Below are positions 24,953 to 34,298 of a stretch of DNA of 64,000 bases, piece after piece (the stretch's first letter is position 1; every line of letters starts with the position of its first letter). Made by a program: the position numbers and the translations under genes. Under the pieces are notes generated by a model. That model was given only the letters and a program-made list of their open reading frames with translations. It was not told the DNA's origin and did no database searches. Location: contig CAVOHR010000003.1 in the NCBI GenBank assembly GCA_963695835.1, forward strand, positions 1-64,000. The letters run 5' to 3'. This DNA comes from VRUE01 sp963695835 (GTDB taxonomy: Bacteria > Actinomycetota > Thermoleophilia > Solirubrobacterales > 70-9).

Positions 24953-25717
24953 ATGACGGGCGGTCATTCGCTGAACCTCAAGCAGGGCCCGGGGCCGCGT
25001 AACCCGCGCCATCCGGCCCGCATCCGCCCGGGTCAGATGTTCTTCCCGCGCAAGGGCCGCCTGCGCCTGCGGCTGACCGTCAAGCGCCTCGACGGCGAGT
25101 GGATCCGAGTAATGCGCGAGGACGGCGGCGAGGCCAGCCTGGCGCTGGAGCGGCTGCTGGCCTGCGATGAGGCAGGCAACGGCATCCACTACCGCTTCCA
25201 CGGCTGGCGCCCTCGCCCGCGCGGCTACCGGACCGAGCTGCGGGTGATGAGCGTCGAGCAGGGGACCGAGCGCTGCCTGCTCACCCTGCCCGAATGGGAT
25301 CCCGACACCGAGGTTGAAGAAGCGCTCTCGGCGCTTCCCGAGGAGCTGCGGGAGCCCGGCGCCAGGGGGTCGTGCATGGCCGACCTCAGCTCGCCGAGCG
25401 CCGCCGGGCTAGGCATCCACAGGTGCCGCAAGTCCAAGGTCCGCGATGCCTCCCGCGAGGCCGCTCGCCAACACCCCGAGCTGCTTGCCGAGGGCCAGCG
25501 GTATAGCCGGCGAGGTGACGGCGCCAAGTTCCGCCTGCTCGATGCCGAGGGGTCGAATGTGGCAGCCTGGAACGGCGAGCGGGTGGTGCGGATCTCGAGT
25601 CGCAGGCTCTTGGCGGCTGGGCCCAACGGCCGTGGTCGCCACTATGAGTATCTCGGCGGCGGCGTCGCCGCTACCCGTCGCAAGCGGGCCGCTCGCCTCA
25701 AGGCGCCCACCGGCTGA
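24953..25717 (+). CDS. Two-repeat protein of unknown function
   Basis: A 254-aa protein starting four bases after the NERD gene. It shows an internal duplication. The N-terminal half (about 20-85) has GQMFFPR, then IRVMREDGG, LERLLACDEAGNGIHYRFHG. The C-terminal half (about 180-240) has GQRYSRRGDG, VVRISSRRLLA, NGRGRHYEYLGGG. Each half ends in a G-x-G-x-HY-x-(F/Y)-x-G element, suggesting two copies of one small beta domain. No Cys pair or catalytic motif. Basic charge (KRKRA-rich tail) suggests nucleic-acid binding, by inference only. Confidence 0.6.
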   Translation: MTGGHSLNLKQGPGPRNPRHPARIRPGQMFFPRKGRLRLRLTVKRLDGEWIRVMREDGGEASLALERLLACDEAGNGIHYRFHGWRPRPRGYRTELRVMSVEQGTERCLLTLPEWDPDTEVEEALSALPEELREPGARGSCMADLSSPSAAGLGIHRCRKSKVRDASREAARQHPELLAEGQRYSRRGDGAKFRLLDAEGSNVAAWNGERVVRISSRRLLAAGPNGRGRHYEYLGGGVAATRRKRAARLKAPTG

Positions 25718-25724
25718 ACCGTGC

Positions 25725-25785
25725 CCAAGGCCAACCCCTGCGCCGCCGAGGACTGTACGGCTCTTCGGGGCAGCTAGCCCGTCGA
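25725..25785 (-). repeat. 61-bp inverted repeat, left copy
   Basis: Read on the minus strand, this 61-bp segment agrees with 31711-31771 (plus strand) at 55 of 61 positions. Both begin TCGACGGGCTAGCTGC and end GGGGTTGGCCTTGG. The pair points in opposite directions and brackets about 6 kb of minus-strand cargo. It could be terminal repeats or recombination sites of an inserted module. Confidence 0.8.
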
Positions 25786-25972
25786 GTGGGGCCCTCCGAG
25801 CGACGCCGGTGCTCCACGCACACGCTACACGGAAGAACGAACGGTGGGCACGACGCCTCTTTCTCGTTCAACCCGGGTGTCTGCCGCTGATCGCCGACGC
25901 GCTCGCAACTACGCGGAAAGCATGAGTCTCCGCGCAATGTCTACGTGGGTCGTTCGGTATAAGGATGTCTAC

Positions 25973-26446
25973 TTAGGCTTGTGGTCCGCCTCCGTTTGTC
26001 TGTGCTGCGGAGAGGCTTGCATAGCCGATCATCAGGACTCCGGCGAAGCACGCGCCAAGCACGATCCCTTGGCCCAGCTTCCAAGTCGGATGACCGTAGG
26101 CGACGGTCATCAATGCAAAAATCTCCCCCGTGACCAGAGCCAAGAGTGCCACCGCAGCGACCGCCCAGTTGTTCAGTGCCCCAATCAGCTGATCGATCTT
26201 CTCCGGTAGCTCCGGATCAACGGACGACGGAACTGTTGGAAGTTTGAACACGCGCAACTCAATGGCCAGGGCGAGGAAGAGCACCGGTATTACCTGTGCT
26301 GTGGCTTCGAAAAAGCGCATTGGGTAGATGTGCCCCGCTTTACAACCGACCACAATTCCGGCTACCAGTGGAAAGAGCGTAGGAACAGATCGCAGAGTTG
26401 TGCAAACCGATGACTTGATCCAATCGCCGATCGTATTTCCTCCCAC
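25973..26446 (-). CDS. Polytopic membrane protein, unknown function
   Basis: A 157-aa protein with four likely membrane segments (about 20-36, 47-63, 92-113 and 125-145). The first lies after SVCTTLRSVPTLFPLVAGIV; the third is WAVAAVALLALVTGEIFALM. GTG start at 26446. It belongs to the minus-strand cargo block and lies about 260 bp downstream of the patatin gene end. No transporter or enzyme signature is recognised. A membrane partner in a defence cluster is possible, but unproven. Confidence 0.6.
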   Translation of the reverse strand: MGGNTIGDWIKSSVCTTLRSVPTLFPLVAGIVVGCKAGHIYPMRFFEATAQVIPVLFLALAIELRVFKLPTVPSSVDPELPEKIDQLIGALNNWAVAAVALLALVTGEIFALMTVAYGHPTWKLGQGIVLGACFAGVLMIGYASLSAAQTNGGGPQA

Positions 26447-26705
26447 GATGCTCGCAGTTTAAAACGCTTCTTGGTTCCCTGCATAGCGATTGACAGTTGG
26501 GCTCGAAACCCTGCCGTAGGCAGGAAACTTTCGCTTTGCGCGATTTGCGAGCGCCCGCTGAGCTTCGCTCCAAATGCCCGGTTCGGACGAGGAGGGAGAG
26601 TGCGCGGGAGTGATGCACCAAGAGACCAAAGAGCCCCAGTGTGTCTGTTATGACTCTCGCGAATCCTATTCAGGCTTTTTCTCCAGCCGAACAGCGCCTC
26701 CCTCC

Positions 26706-29700
26706 TTACTTGGCCGACCCCCGCCGCCTCCAAGGCATCAGGTACGCCAGTGCAGCAAGCGGCGCCCCCGGCAGCGCGAGGACGACGCTCACAGTCCGCC
26801 ACCAGCCGCCGTCGATCTGGCCCCAGAGCGCAATGCCCGCGGCGATGGAGACCGCGAGGGAGACCGCGATCAAGACGGCGCACAGTGCCTTGCGGCCAGG
26901 TGGCCAGAGCAGAAACTGGTTGAGGGTGCTGCCGAGCACGGGCAGCCGCAGCGCCGACAGGCCCGCCGTGGCGACGAGGGCGAGGACGACGATTTCCTGC
27001 GGCGGGTTGTCGGCTCCCGGGCAGAGGAGGACCTGTTCGAGGCTGAGGCCGCCACCCCTCGCCCACAGCGCAAGCAGCCCCGCGAGGACGCCGCCGCAGG
27101 CGAACAGCCCGAACGCCCGGGCGGCGTTCAGCGGACGCTCGATGGCTTTCCACGCTTGCAGCACAGGTACCGCAATCGCCGTCAGGACAACCAGCCAAGC
27201 CACCAGTGACAGCAGCACCGGCAGTGAGTAGAGGTCGGAGAAGGGTGGCGCGGTCGGTTCGGCGGTGACGATGCGGCTCGACAGGTAGACCGCCGCCGCC
27301 GAGAATCCACAGACGGCGGTCAGCCGGCTCAGCCGCTCGCGAGCGACGACACCGGAGACGGCCAGGGCCGGCACGCGGATGACGCCGAGCGCCTTGGTCA
27401 GCGGCGCAGAGGTCGACTCGAGCATCGAGACGCCGACCCGGCTTGCGCGGGCGATCGTCCCCAGTCCGAGATCGCTGACCGCCTCGCCCTCGCCGATCAG
27501 GCGCTTCGGCAGCGACTCGCCGCTGCGCAGCTCTTCGATCCGCGAGCGTAACCCGCCCTCGCCGAGCTCGAGCGGCTTGCCGGAGCTGCCCCGTTCCCCG
27601 TCTGTCTTCGCCTCCTCGACCAGCACCGGCAGCTCGTCGCGGATCGCCTCGAGCTGCGCGGCGCGGGCGCAGACGGTCCGGGTCAGGGTCAGCTCGGTTA
27701 CCCGCGGAGACCGCCCGTCGCGGGGCACGTGGGCCAGCTCGTGGAGGATCGCTCTGGTGAGAAGGACGGTGAGCTTCGTCGCATCGAGCAGCTCTCCGTC
27801 TGGCTCCGGCACGACCCCGCCCTTGTGATCCGCCAGCGCCTCCTGCACGAGCCAGCGCTGCTCAACTGTCGCGCCCGGGCCCAGCACGCCCTCGGCGATC
27901 GTTTCCGCTCGGGCTCTCAGTCGCTCCAGCCGCTCAATGAGATGCTCTGTGGTCTGCTTCGGTTCCGGCGGCTGGTCGAGCAGCAGGTCGACCACTCGCG
28001 CCGCTCCGTCGAGCCGGCCCCACATGAAGTCGTTGGCGCGCCAGGCGCGGCGATAGAAGCCGGCGAAGTGACCGAGCCCGACGCCGGTCAGCTTGTCCTT
28101 CGCCGCCGCAGGAGGGGGCGGCTTGGTGAGTGGCCGGCGGGCAAGAATCGGCGTCGGCGCCGAGGGCGTCAGCTGGACGAAGTGCAGCTCCTGGGCGGTG
28201 TCGATCTCGACGTCGTCGGAAAGGGCCCGGCGCAGGACCTCGATCGCCAGAACACGGCGGAAGAAGACCTGGATCGGGTCGTATGGCCCCTCCTCCTCGA
28301 CGGGAGCGAACAGCACACCGAACGCCTCGTCGGGCCCCAGTCCGCCCCGTTCCTCACGTGCCCGCTCGCGGAAAATCAGCACTTCACGTCCCGCTTCCTC
28401 GACCTCCCCATAGATCGGCTGTCCTCTGTCGGCGGCGATCCTGGCGGCGTCGGCGATTGCGCTCGCGAGCTCATCCCCCTCCGCATCGGCGCCACCGGGC
28501 ACGGCGCCTTTCGGCGCGGCCAGTAGCCAGCGGAGCAGGTCATTGAGGCGGCGGTTGGTCTGCTCCAGCCGCCCGAGCCTCGCGTCGAGCTCCCCGCGCA
28601 GTTTCAGTAGCGCCTGTGCCTGCTCGCCCGACGCTTCGGCCAGTTCCTCGCGAAGCAGGTCGAGCAGTAGGTAGAGGATCCTCTGAGCTGGACGGACGCC
28701 CCAGTCCCACTCGTCCGACTCCGGCGCCTCGATTTGCTCCCCGTCCGGGATCCACGGCAGCGGCCCGCCGTCTTCCGGGATCGCGTCCCGCACGGCTCTT
28801 GCCCTGACCGGGTCGGGGACCAGAGCCTCGATCGAGCGTACGGTTCGCCGCCGCTTGTAGGCCGGCAGCAGCGCTTTCGCCGTCTCCTCCAGCGCCGGCA
28901 GGTCCATTCCCAGGAGCTCCCGGACGATCGCCTGGGTGACCAGCGGTCGGTTGACCGCGGCGCGGACGGCGTAAAGCTGGTCGACGAAGGGGGCGGTGCG
29001 CGGCAGGTTCACCACGTAGCCGATCACGTCCTCGACCTCGGGCTGCCCGTGTTCGCCAGAAGGCTCCGGCTGGACCGGGTCGGCGTTCAGGTAGCAGGCG
29101 TAGCGCCGCACCCGGGTGTCGGCGGGGCGGAAGGGAATCAACTCGAGGGCGGCGCGGATCGGGGCGTTATCGAGCACCCCGCCGTCGATCCCGTAGGTCG
29201 GCCCCTTCAGACCCGCCCTTGCGGCGGCCTCACCGTCGACCCTCCAAGGCTCGAAGGCGATCGGGAAGGAGGCTGAGGTCCGCGCCGCGTCGGCCAGCGC
29301 CGGCGCAGCGAAGTCGCCCGGCTTGCGGAACTTGAAGCGCGGCGCGTACTCGCGGGCGAATAGCTCTTGGCCCCATTCGTCCGGAAAGGTGCGCGGTGTG
29401 CCAACCACGTCGGTCATCGTCACGTCGAGGTCCGGGACCAGACGTCCTCTGTTGCCATAACGCTGGCCGGCGGGAAGCCGGCTCGGTGCGAGCGCCGCGG
29501 CCTCGATCTCGCCTGGCTTTCCGCCGCCGGCGTTGCTTTCTCCCCTGATGGCGTAGAAGACCCGCAGCAGCTCTTCGTGAAAGAGGTCGCCGTCCATCAG
29601 CGAGGGAGGTTTCTTTCCGGTCGGATCGCGCAGCAGCAACCCCAGGTCACCGAGGTCGAGCCAGCGCTCCCGCAGGAACCGGGGATGCAGGCGTCGGCCG

Positions 29701-30020
29701 GAGACCATCGCCGCCCCGAGTAGGGCTCCGTTTATGCCACCAGCGCTGGCTCCGGCGAGGATGTCGACCGAGAAACTGCGCCCCAACGCCTTGCATAGGC
29801 TGTGGTAGACGCCGCGCGTTGCGGTGGCGCTGGCACCGTCCGGTTCGTACTCGTCATAGCCGAGGTCCTCGGCGCCCAGGTGAGCCCGCCGTGCGCAGTC
29901 CAGCTCCACCGCGCAGCCACCCATCCATACCGCGAGGCTGACGCCACCGTTCAGGGCCATCGCCACCCGCACCTCCTCGACGGAAGCATCGACGCAGCAC
30001 GACTGGAGTAGCTGCACCAT
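26706..30020 (-). CDS. Membrane-bound patatin-like phospholipase
   Basis: A 1104-aa protein. The N-terminal patatin domain has a Gly-rich oxyanion loop (LNGGVSLAVWMGG, about 23-35), nucleophile Ser92 in AGASAGG, and catalytic Asp279 in GIDGGVLDNAP. A long middle region is partly helical. The C-terminal quarter (about 900-1095) holds about six membrane helices (LPVLLSLVAWLVVLTAI, LCAVLIAVSLAVSIAAG). Patatins of this size are known in actinobacteria as patatin-related proteins; patatins also serve as membrane-attacking effectors in phage defence. No cyclase or other sensor gene lies next to it, so a defence role is suggestive only. The minus-strand block and gene-poor flanks suggest cargo. Confidence 0.8.
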   Translation of the reverse strand: MVQLLQSCCVDASVEEVRVAMALNGGVSLAVWMGGCAVELDCARRAHLGAEDLGYDEYEPDGASATATRGVYHSLCKALGRSFSVDILAGASAGGINGALLGAAMVSGRRLHPRFLRERWLDLGDLGLLLRDPTGKKPPSLMDGDLFHEELLRVFYAIRGESNAGGGKPGEIEAAALAPSRLPAGQRYGNRGRLVPDLDVTMTDVVGTPRTFPDEWGQELFAREYAPRFKFRKPGDFAAPALADAARTSASFPIAFEPWRVDGEAAARAGLKGPTYGIDGGVLDNAPIRAALELIPFRPADTRVRRYACYLNADPVQPEPSGEHGQPEVEDVIGYVVNLPRTAPFVDQLYAVRAAVNRPLVTQAIVRELLGMDLPALEETAKALLPAYKRRRTVRSIEALVPDPVRARAVRDAIPEDGGPLPWIPDGEQIEAPESDEWDWGVRPAQRILYLLLDLLREELAEASGEQAQALLKLRGELDARLGRLEQTNRRLNDLLRWLLAAPKGAVPGGADAEGDELASAIADAARIAADRGQPIYGEVEEAGREVLIFRERAREERGGLGPDEAFGVLFAPVEEEGPYDPIQVFFRRVLAIEVLRRALSDDVEIDTAQELHFVQLTPSAPTPILARRPLTKPPPPAAAKDKLTGVGLGHFAGFYRRAWRANDFMWGRLDGAARVVDLLLDQPPEPKQTTEHLIERLERLRARAETIAEGVLGPGATVEQRWLVQEALADHKGGVVPEPDGELLDATKLTVLLTRAILHELAHVPRDGRSPRVTELTLTRTVCARAAQLEAIRDELPVLVEEAKTDGERGSSGKPLELGEGGLRSRIEELRSGESLPKRLIGEGEAVSDLGLGTIARASRVGVSMLESTSAPLTKALGVIRVPALAVSGVVARERLSRLTAVCGFSAAAVYLSSRIVTAEPTAPPFSDLYSLPVLLSLVAWLVVLTAIAVPVLQAWKAIERPLNAARAFGLFACGGVLAGLLALWARGGGLSLEQVLLCPGADNPPQEIVVLALVATAGLSALRLPVLGSTLNQFLLWPPGRKALCAVLIAVSLAVSIAAGIALWGQIDGGWWRTVSVVLALPGAPLAALAYLMPWRRRGSAK

Positions 30021-30661
30021 CAGCAGCCCTCATCCAATCATCCCCGCGGATAAATTGATCAAGATGTCGTCCATGGTCGGCGCGCCCCGGTGATCCCGGC
30101 GGCCGTTGCGTTGGCCTTATAGGCCGCGCTACCAGTGCTGCACTGGCCGACGGTTGCCTCCACGCGGAGGGAGGACTGGCTGGCGCTGTCCGCACCGTTT
30201 TTCCGCTCCTCGTCCTTTGCGAGAGCGCACTGCGCACTGGTCTGGGCGCTCGCATCTCGCAATCGACAAACAGCAGACAGCTACATTCGAGAGTCCCCCT
30301 TATGGGTCAAGTGATTCATCAAAAGAGGGCGTCCATAGTTCGATGTGCTCGATGTCGGAATGCTCGACGAGCCCTCGTCACAGTGATGATTCGACCGTTG
30401 ACATAGGCTTGTGCTTGACCGCTTTTCGACTAGCGCCGTGAGTGCTTCAGCCCCTGTTTGATCGTGAACGGCCCGCAGCGTAAATGCAACCCGATGGCGG
30501 ACGACACGATGGGTATGCCTGGTGCGCGTTGGGAGTGCTCAAGTTGGAGCTACGTCTCGCAATCTCGGCGGTGAGCCACCCATTCGCAGGAAGTTTTTGT
30601 CGACGTCTCCGGGCGCGATGCGAGGCGACCGCTAAGTCCCGGAGACTGCGACACCGTTGAC
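30021..30661. other. Gene-poor interval
   Basis: No convincing gene on either strand. A 67-codon minus-strand frame (30059-30262) and a plus-strand frame (30106-30441) lack ribosome sites and motifs. Base composition is visibly less GC-rich than the surroundings, which fits a junction or remnant. Confidence 0.4.
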
Positions 30662-31447
30662 TCACTGACGTCGACCCAGAGCATCGAGAGCAGCCTCCTG
30701 GTCCTTCTGGGGGATCTCCGAGAGGTCCATAAGCGCGTACAGACGCCACCCCAAGTCCGTTGGGTTTGCAGCTGCCCGCCCTGCCCATCTGCCGTCCTGT
30801 CTAATACCTAGCAACCCGGCATTGGCCAGGCCGTCAACCTCGGCGATGACTCCAGGCTCAGCCGTCCGCCTGCCGGCAGATCGCTCGGCTGCAATTGCCG
30901 TCAGGGCGTGGCGATGCTCGTCGCCTCCAAACATCGCGAGCAACACCAGCTGGCGGTAGCTGAGGAGCTCCGCGATCTTGAGAAAGTAGTTCGCGTCCGC
31001 AGCAGTCAGACCCGGGGTAAAGGCGAAGCCCGCATAGAGACGACCGAGCCATGCAACCTTTCGTTCCTCGTACTCGTTGGCCGCGTGAAGGAGCGTGCCC
31101 TCGAGCAACTCCTCGCCAGGGGATGGCCAGTCACCCTCCCTGGTAAAGAAGTCGTCGGTCCGGAAGTGCTGCCCCGCTTCGACCAAGCTCTGGCCACGCT
31201 CGGTCATGGCGTCCCACGCGATCTCAATTCGTCGTGCTTGTCGCCACGTAAGGACTCTCTGCGTCAGGTCAATGGCAACGCGTCGAAGCGCGGCTGTCAC
31301 GCCGATGGCTATAGGAGGGCCAGCGAAGGGTGTGAGTGCGAGCCCAGCGCCGACAGCGGCGGTGCCGCCTGCGATGGCCGCCCCCCACTCAATAATCTGG
31401 TCAGCGCGACGCGAGATGTCGGACTCATCCTGGCTCCGGCCAGCCAT
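30662..31447 (-). CDS. Unknown helical protein in the defence-like block
   Basis: A 261-aa protein. A hydrophobic stretch near the N-terminus (about 23-50, WGAAIAGGTAAVGAGLAL, PPIAIGVTAAL) is followed by a helical domain with LLEGTLLHAANEYEERKVAW, YAGFAFTPG and LLSYRQLVLLAMFGG, then a short C-terminal wing-like part. I recall similar unnamed proteins near defence genes, but cannot name a family. ATG start at 31447. It lies between the patatin and HEPN genes on the same strand, so it may be a membrane-sensing or partner protein. Confidence 0.55.
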   Translation of the reverse strand: MAGRSQDESDISRRADQIIEWGAAIAGGTAAVGAGLALTPFAGPPIAIGVTAALRRVAIDLTQRVLTWRQARRIEIAWDAMTERGQSLVEAGQHFRTDDFFTREGDWPSPGEELLEGTLLHAANEYEERKVAWLGRLYAGFAFTPGLTAADANYFLKIAELLSYRQLVLLAMFGGDEHRHALTAIAAERSAGRRTAEPGVIAEVDGLANAGLLGIRQDGRWAGRAAANPTDLGWRLYALMDLSEIPQKDQEAALDALGRRQ

Positions 31448-31872
31448 CAACCAAGCTTCTCAGACCAAGACGCCTATGCCCAAGCTCGGTCAGAGGCAGA
31501 GGACTGGCTCCTCGAGTTGACGCTTGAATGGGCTCGCGCGAGAAACGCCGATGGTGCAGATGTGCGCTGGTCGGATGCGGGCGTCTATGTCACGGCAGAA
31601 TGCATGCTCGCTGCGGACTAGGAAGGAGGCGTCGTGCCCCCCTTCGCGCTCCTTGTGGCGTGGGCGTGGAGCAGCGGCATCGATCGACAGCTCGCCGGGC
31701 CGGTCCCAACTCGACGGGCTAGCTGCTCCGAAGGGCTGCGCAGCCCTCGGCGGCGCAGGGGTTGGCCTTGGTCTACCGGCAATTGTTTGGGCCGATCTCG
31801 GTTCAGGTCACCCCGACGGCAGCTGACACAGGAACTCTGGCCGCCTTTCCGGAGCTGGCATCTGGCCAGCGC
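31448..31872. other. Intergenic interval containing the right inverted repeat
   Basis: No gene is supported. A plus-strand frame ending at 31621 reads protein-like (DQDAYAQARSEAEDWLLE) but has no start outside the antisense of its neighbour, so it may be a gene remnant. The 61-bp repeat at 31711-31771 is the main feature. Confidence 0.4.
31711..31771 (+). repeat. 61-bp inverted repeat, right copy
   Basis: Partner of 25725-25785. This copy holds a perfect 14-bp palindrome GGGCTGCGCAGCCC at its centre; five of the six differences between the copies fall in that palindrome, which is broken in the left copy. A hairpin or protein site at the centre is therefore likely to be what distinguishes the two. 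Confidence 0.8.
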
Positions 31873-33420
31873 TCACTCCTTGGGCTGATCGAGAACGAGT
31901 TTGTTGCTTCGCTCCGGATCACTGATCAGGTCCATCCTTTCCGAAAACAGCGCTTTCAGGGATCCGAGCAGCAGACGTTTCGCCCGCGCCTGGCTTTCTG
32001 CGATCTTCGCATCGGCAACATCTGCTCCATGCACGATCTGGCTCCGCACCGCATATGCGCTCTTTGCATCTCGCTGAATCTGCACTCGCTTGTCGGCATT
32101 CCTCCCGAGCAACCACGAAAGCGCTGAGGAGATTCGGAAGGTCAGCTCTCCCGTCCGAGTGCCGAAGAGACTCTCAAGCGCGATCATTAGGTCAATAAGG
32201 GAATCTTCATCAGCCTCGCGCTCTGAGAGAGCCGTAATGGCGCGCCGCGTGGCAATTCGAACGGCTGGGTGGTGATGGCGCTCGACCTGAGCAAGCCAGT
32301 ACTCGAACTCAGGCAGCTCATTCGGGCGTAACTTCGCTGAGGTCGCCGTGTCTCGTGCCCGCTTGAAGGAGCCGACGTATGGCTGTAGAGGATCGAAAAC
32401 TTTGGTCCAGGTCTCCACGGGGAGTGCAGGCACAGTGGCTGGGTCGCGAAGCAGGAGACCCGAAAGACCGATTAGCTCAGCATCGTGGCGGAGATCTCCT
32501 AGCCCACGGTAGAAGTCGCCAGCATCAGGGGGCGCCTCTCCTATATGTAGTGCCACTACTGCCCGCGTTTCCAAGACCATCGTCGCGGGTGCGGCGTACG
32601 GCATCTTCAGATCTGCCTGAGTAGCCGATCGCAAAGTCCCGCCTCTGGGTCCGCGCAGGCGCATGTCCTCGGGCACCTCGACGTGGGCGAAGCCGATGAT
32701 CGCCGGTGCTTCGGCCTGCCCAAATTGACTGAGCTCGCGCACAATCTGCAGACTTTCCAGTGCGGCATCGATGAAGTCAGCCGCTCGCCGTCGATTCATG
32801 ATCCGGACCCTCAACTCGGCCGTGGCAATGCAACACTCAACGATTCGCGTGGCGTTCGGTGCGCTGTAGCCGAAACCGGTTGAGGTGAAGAAGGCCGGCT
32901 CGGCCGTCAACAGTCGGTGGAGACTTGTGTCGCCGGTGATCGCTTCTGCAAAGGCGGTGACCCGCGAAGTGGCGACAATCGGGGGCTCAGTTGCCGGTTT
33001 CTCTGGGCGAGGTGGAGGGAGCAGGGTCACCGGGAAGTAGTCGATCGCAATGGTCGCCAGAATTTGCTCTGCTGGGTCGAGCCCGTCGGGGGTCCGCGGA
33101 ATCTCGCCTCCAGCAGACGTTCGGAGCCGGTTGGCCATCGTCTGCTCTGCGTCCAGGTCGAACCAGCCAAAGCGTCGCATCCGATCGGCGGCACTGCCCT
33201 CGGGTCGGGCCGGTGCGGCGTCTGGTTCCGGCCAAGCCCAACAACTGGCCATGTCTAGGGTGTTCGCAAGTGCGGCCTCACGTTTCCCGCCGAGGGTCTG
33301 GACGCGACCCTCGAGTCTCTCTTTGATTTCGTCTTCGCTCGCTGCGGTCGTATAGGCGAGGAAGGGTGTAGCCAAGAGGGCGGTGATCTCCCGAAGTGCC
33401 TCCGGCTCGCTCGATCCCAT
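31873..33420 (-). CDS. ApeA-like HEPN-domain protein (putative anti-phage RNase)
   Basis: A 515-aa protein from ATG 33420 (GTG 33432 also possible). The C-terminal region has the hallmark of ApeA-type HEPN domains: LIDLMIALESLFG, FRISSALSWLL, then R-x4-H in VRSQIVHG (Arg459, His464), the metal-independent RNase motif. The rest is a large, mostly helical N-terminal region, as in ApeA-like defence proteins where it senses the trigger. It would abort infection by cleaving RNA. It is a single gene with no obvious antitoxin, preceded by a short gap and a secreted protein. Activity is inferred from the motif. Confidence 0.75.
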   Translation of the reverse strand: MGSSEPEALREITALLATPFLAYTTAASEDEIKERLEGRVQTLGGKREAALANTLDMASCWAWPEPDAAPARPEGSAADRMRRFGWFDLDAEQTMANRLRTSAGGEIPRTPDGLDPAEQILATIAIDYFPVTLLPPPRPEKPATEPPIVATSRVTAFAEAITGDTSLHRLLTAEPAFFTSTGFGYSAPNATRIVECCIATAELRVRIMNRRRAADFIDAALESLQIVRELSQFGQAEAPAIIGFAHVEVPEDMRLRGPRGGTLRSATQADLKMPYAAPATMVLETRAVVALHIGEAPPDAGDFYRGLGDLRHDAELIGLSGLLLRDPATVPALPVETWTKVFDPLQPYVGSFKRARDTATSAKLRPNELPEFEYWLAQVERHHHPAVRIATRRAITALSEREADEDSLIDLMIALESLFGTRTGELTFRISSALSWLLGRNADKRVQIQRDAKSAYAVRSQIVHGADVADAKIAESQARAKRLLLGSLKALFSERMDLISDPERSNKLVLDQPKE

Positions 33421-33515
33421 GGTCTCCGACACTATTGGCTCGCAATGGATATGACTGCCCAGCGGGAGGCTGGCCGCTCTCCGGAAGCGCCCCGGCGATG
33501 CCTCTTTGCGGAGGC

Positions 33516-34163
33516 TCAGCCGACCCCCGGGACGATCGTGGCGGCGAGCTGTCCTACCGAGAAAGCCAGCGGCTTGTCTTTGGCCCCGAGGGCGTTGAAG
33601 GAGATCAGCGTGCCGCTAGCCCGATTCCACCAGAAGGCCCGCAGCTTCCTCACCCCGCCGGTCACGGCCTGGTAGCCGAGCGCGGCTTCAGCTCCGACGC
33701 TCGGTGGAGTGAAGGCATGGCCCTGCAGGTCCCTTTCGGTGAACTGAGCCTTGGCCCGGTCGAGCAGCCCTTCGAGCTTGGTCGGGAAGCTTGCAAGCCA
33801 GGTTTCGGCGAAGGGGCCGGGGTCGGTTACCCAGGTTTCGACCCTGAAGCTGGCGACGGTCCCTGCGAGCGTACCCGCCCGCCGCCGCGCGACGTTGGTG
33901 GGCTTCGGGCCACTCCAGGCGAATACCCGGCAGCGGATGTGAATGACTCCGGCGGGATTGCCTGGCTCCCTGAGAACGGCGTGGTGGGGGACAGCGTCGG
34001 TCAAGCCGAAGGCCTGCGCCATTTCGTGCTCGGTGATGAGCCCGCAGGGTTCGGGATCGGAGGCGGCAGCTGGCGCCGCAGCGAGCCCCGTCGACGCCAG
34101 CGCCGCCAGGGTCGCGCTCACCAGGAAGTGGCTGGCGGTGGTGGGTAGACGGCGTCTGCTCAT
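33516..34163 (-). CDS. Secreted protein of unknown function
   Basis: A 215-aa protein with a signal peptide (about 1-35, MSRRRLPTTASHFLVSATLA, then AAPAAASDPEPC). The mature chain has two Cys (PCGLI, IRCRV), a likely disulfide, and an alternating beta/helix pattern. ATG 34163 has GAGGAGGAG upstream. No known catalytic motif. It is the first gene left of the iteron hub and is transcribed away from it, and could be controlled by that region. Confidence 0.6.
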   Translation of the reverse strand: MSRRRLPTTASHFLVSATLAALASTGLAAAPAAASDPEPCGLITEHEMAQAFGLTDAVPHHAVLREPGNPAGVIHIRCRVFAWSGPKPTNVARRRAGTLAGTVASFRVETWVTDPGPFAETWLASFPTKLEGLLDRAKAQFTERDLQGHAFTPPSVGAEAALGYQAVTGGVRKLRAFWWNRASGTLISFNALGAKDKPLAFSVGQLAATIVPGVG

Positions 34164-34298
34164 GCTTCTCCTCCTCGCTGTGTGACCGGCCGCATCGGAT
34201 CGGCTGCACCGCTAACCCCGCCGGCGTCGTTTGGTCGCGGTCTGGGCCCGAGCGCCCAACCTCCCAAAGGGATGAAGATGGCACCCGAAAAAGGCCAT

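Noticed and set aside
26706..30020. CBASS effector assignment for the patatin
   Set aside because: No CD-NTase or accessory gene is adjacent, and the architecture with a large membrane tail differs from CapV.
30059..30262. 67-codon minus-strand frame
   Set aside because: No ribosome site; a faint resemblance to pilin tails is not enough.
31460..31621. Protein-like tail on the plus strand
   Set aside because: No start codon outside the antisense of the 30662-31447 gene; possibly a remnant only.
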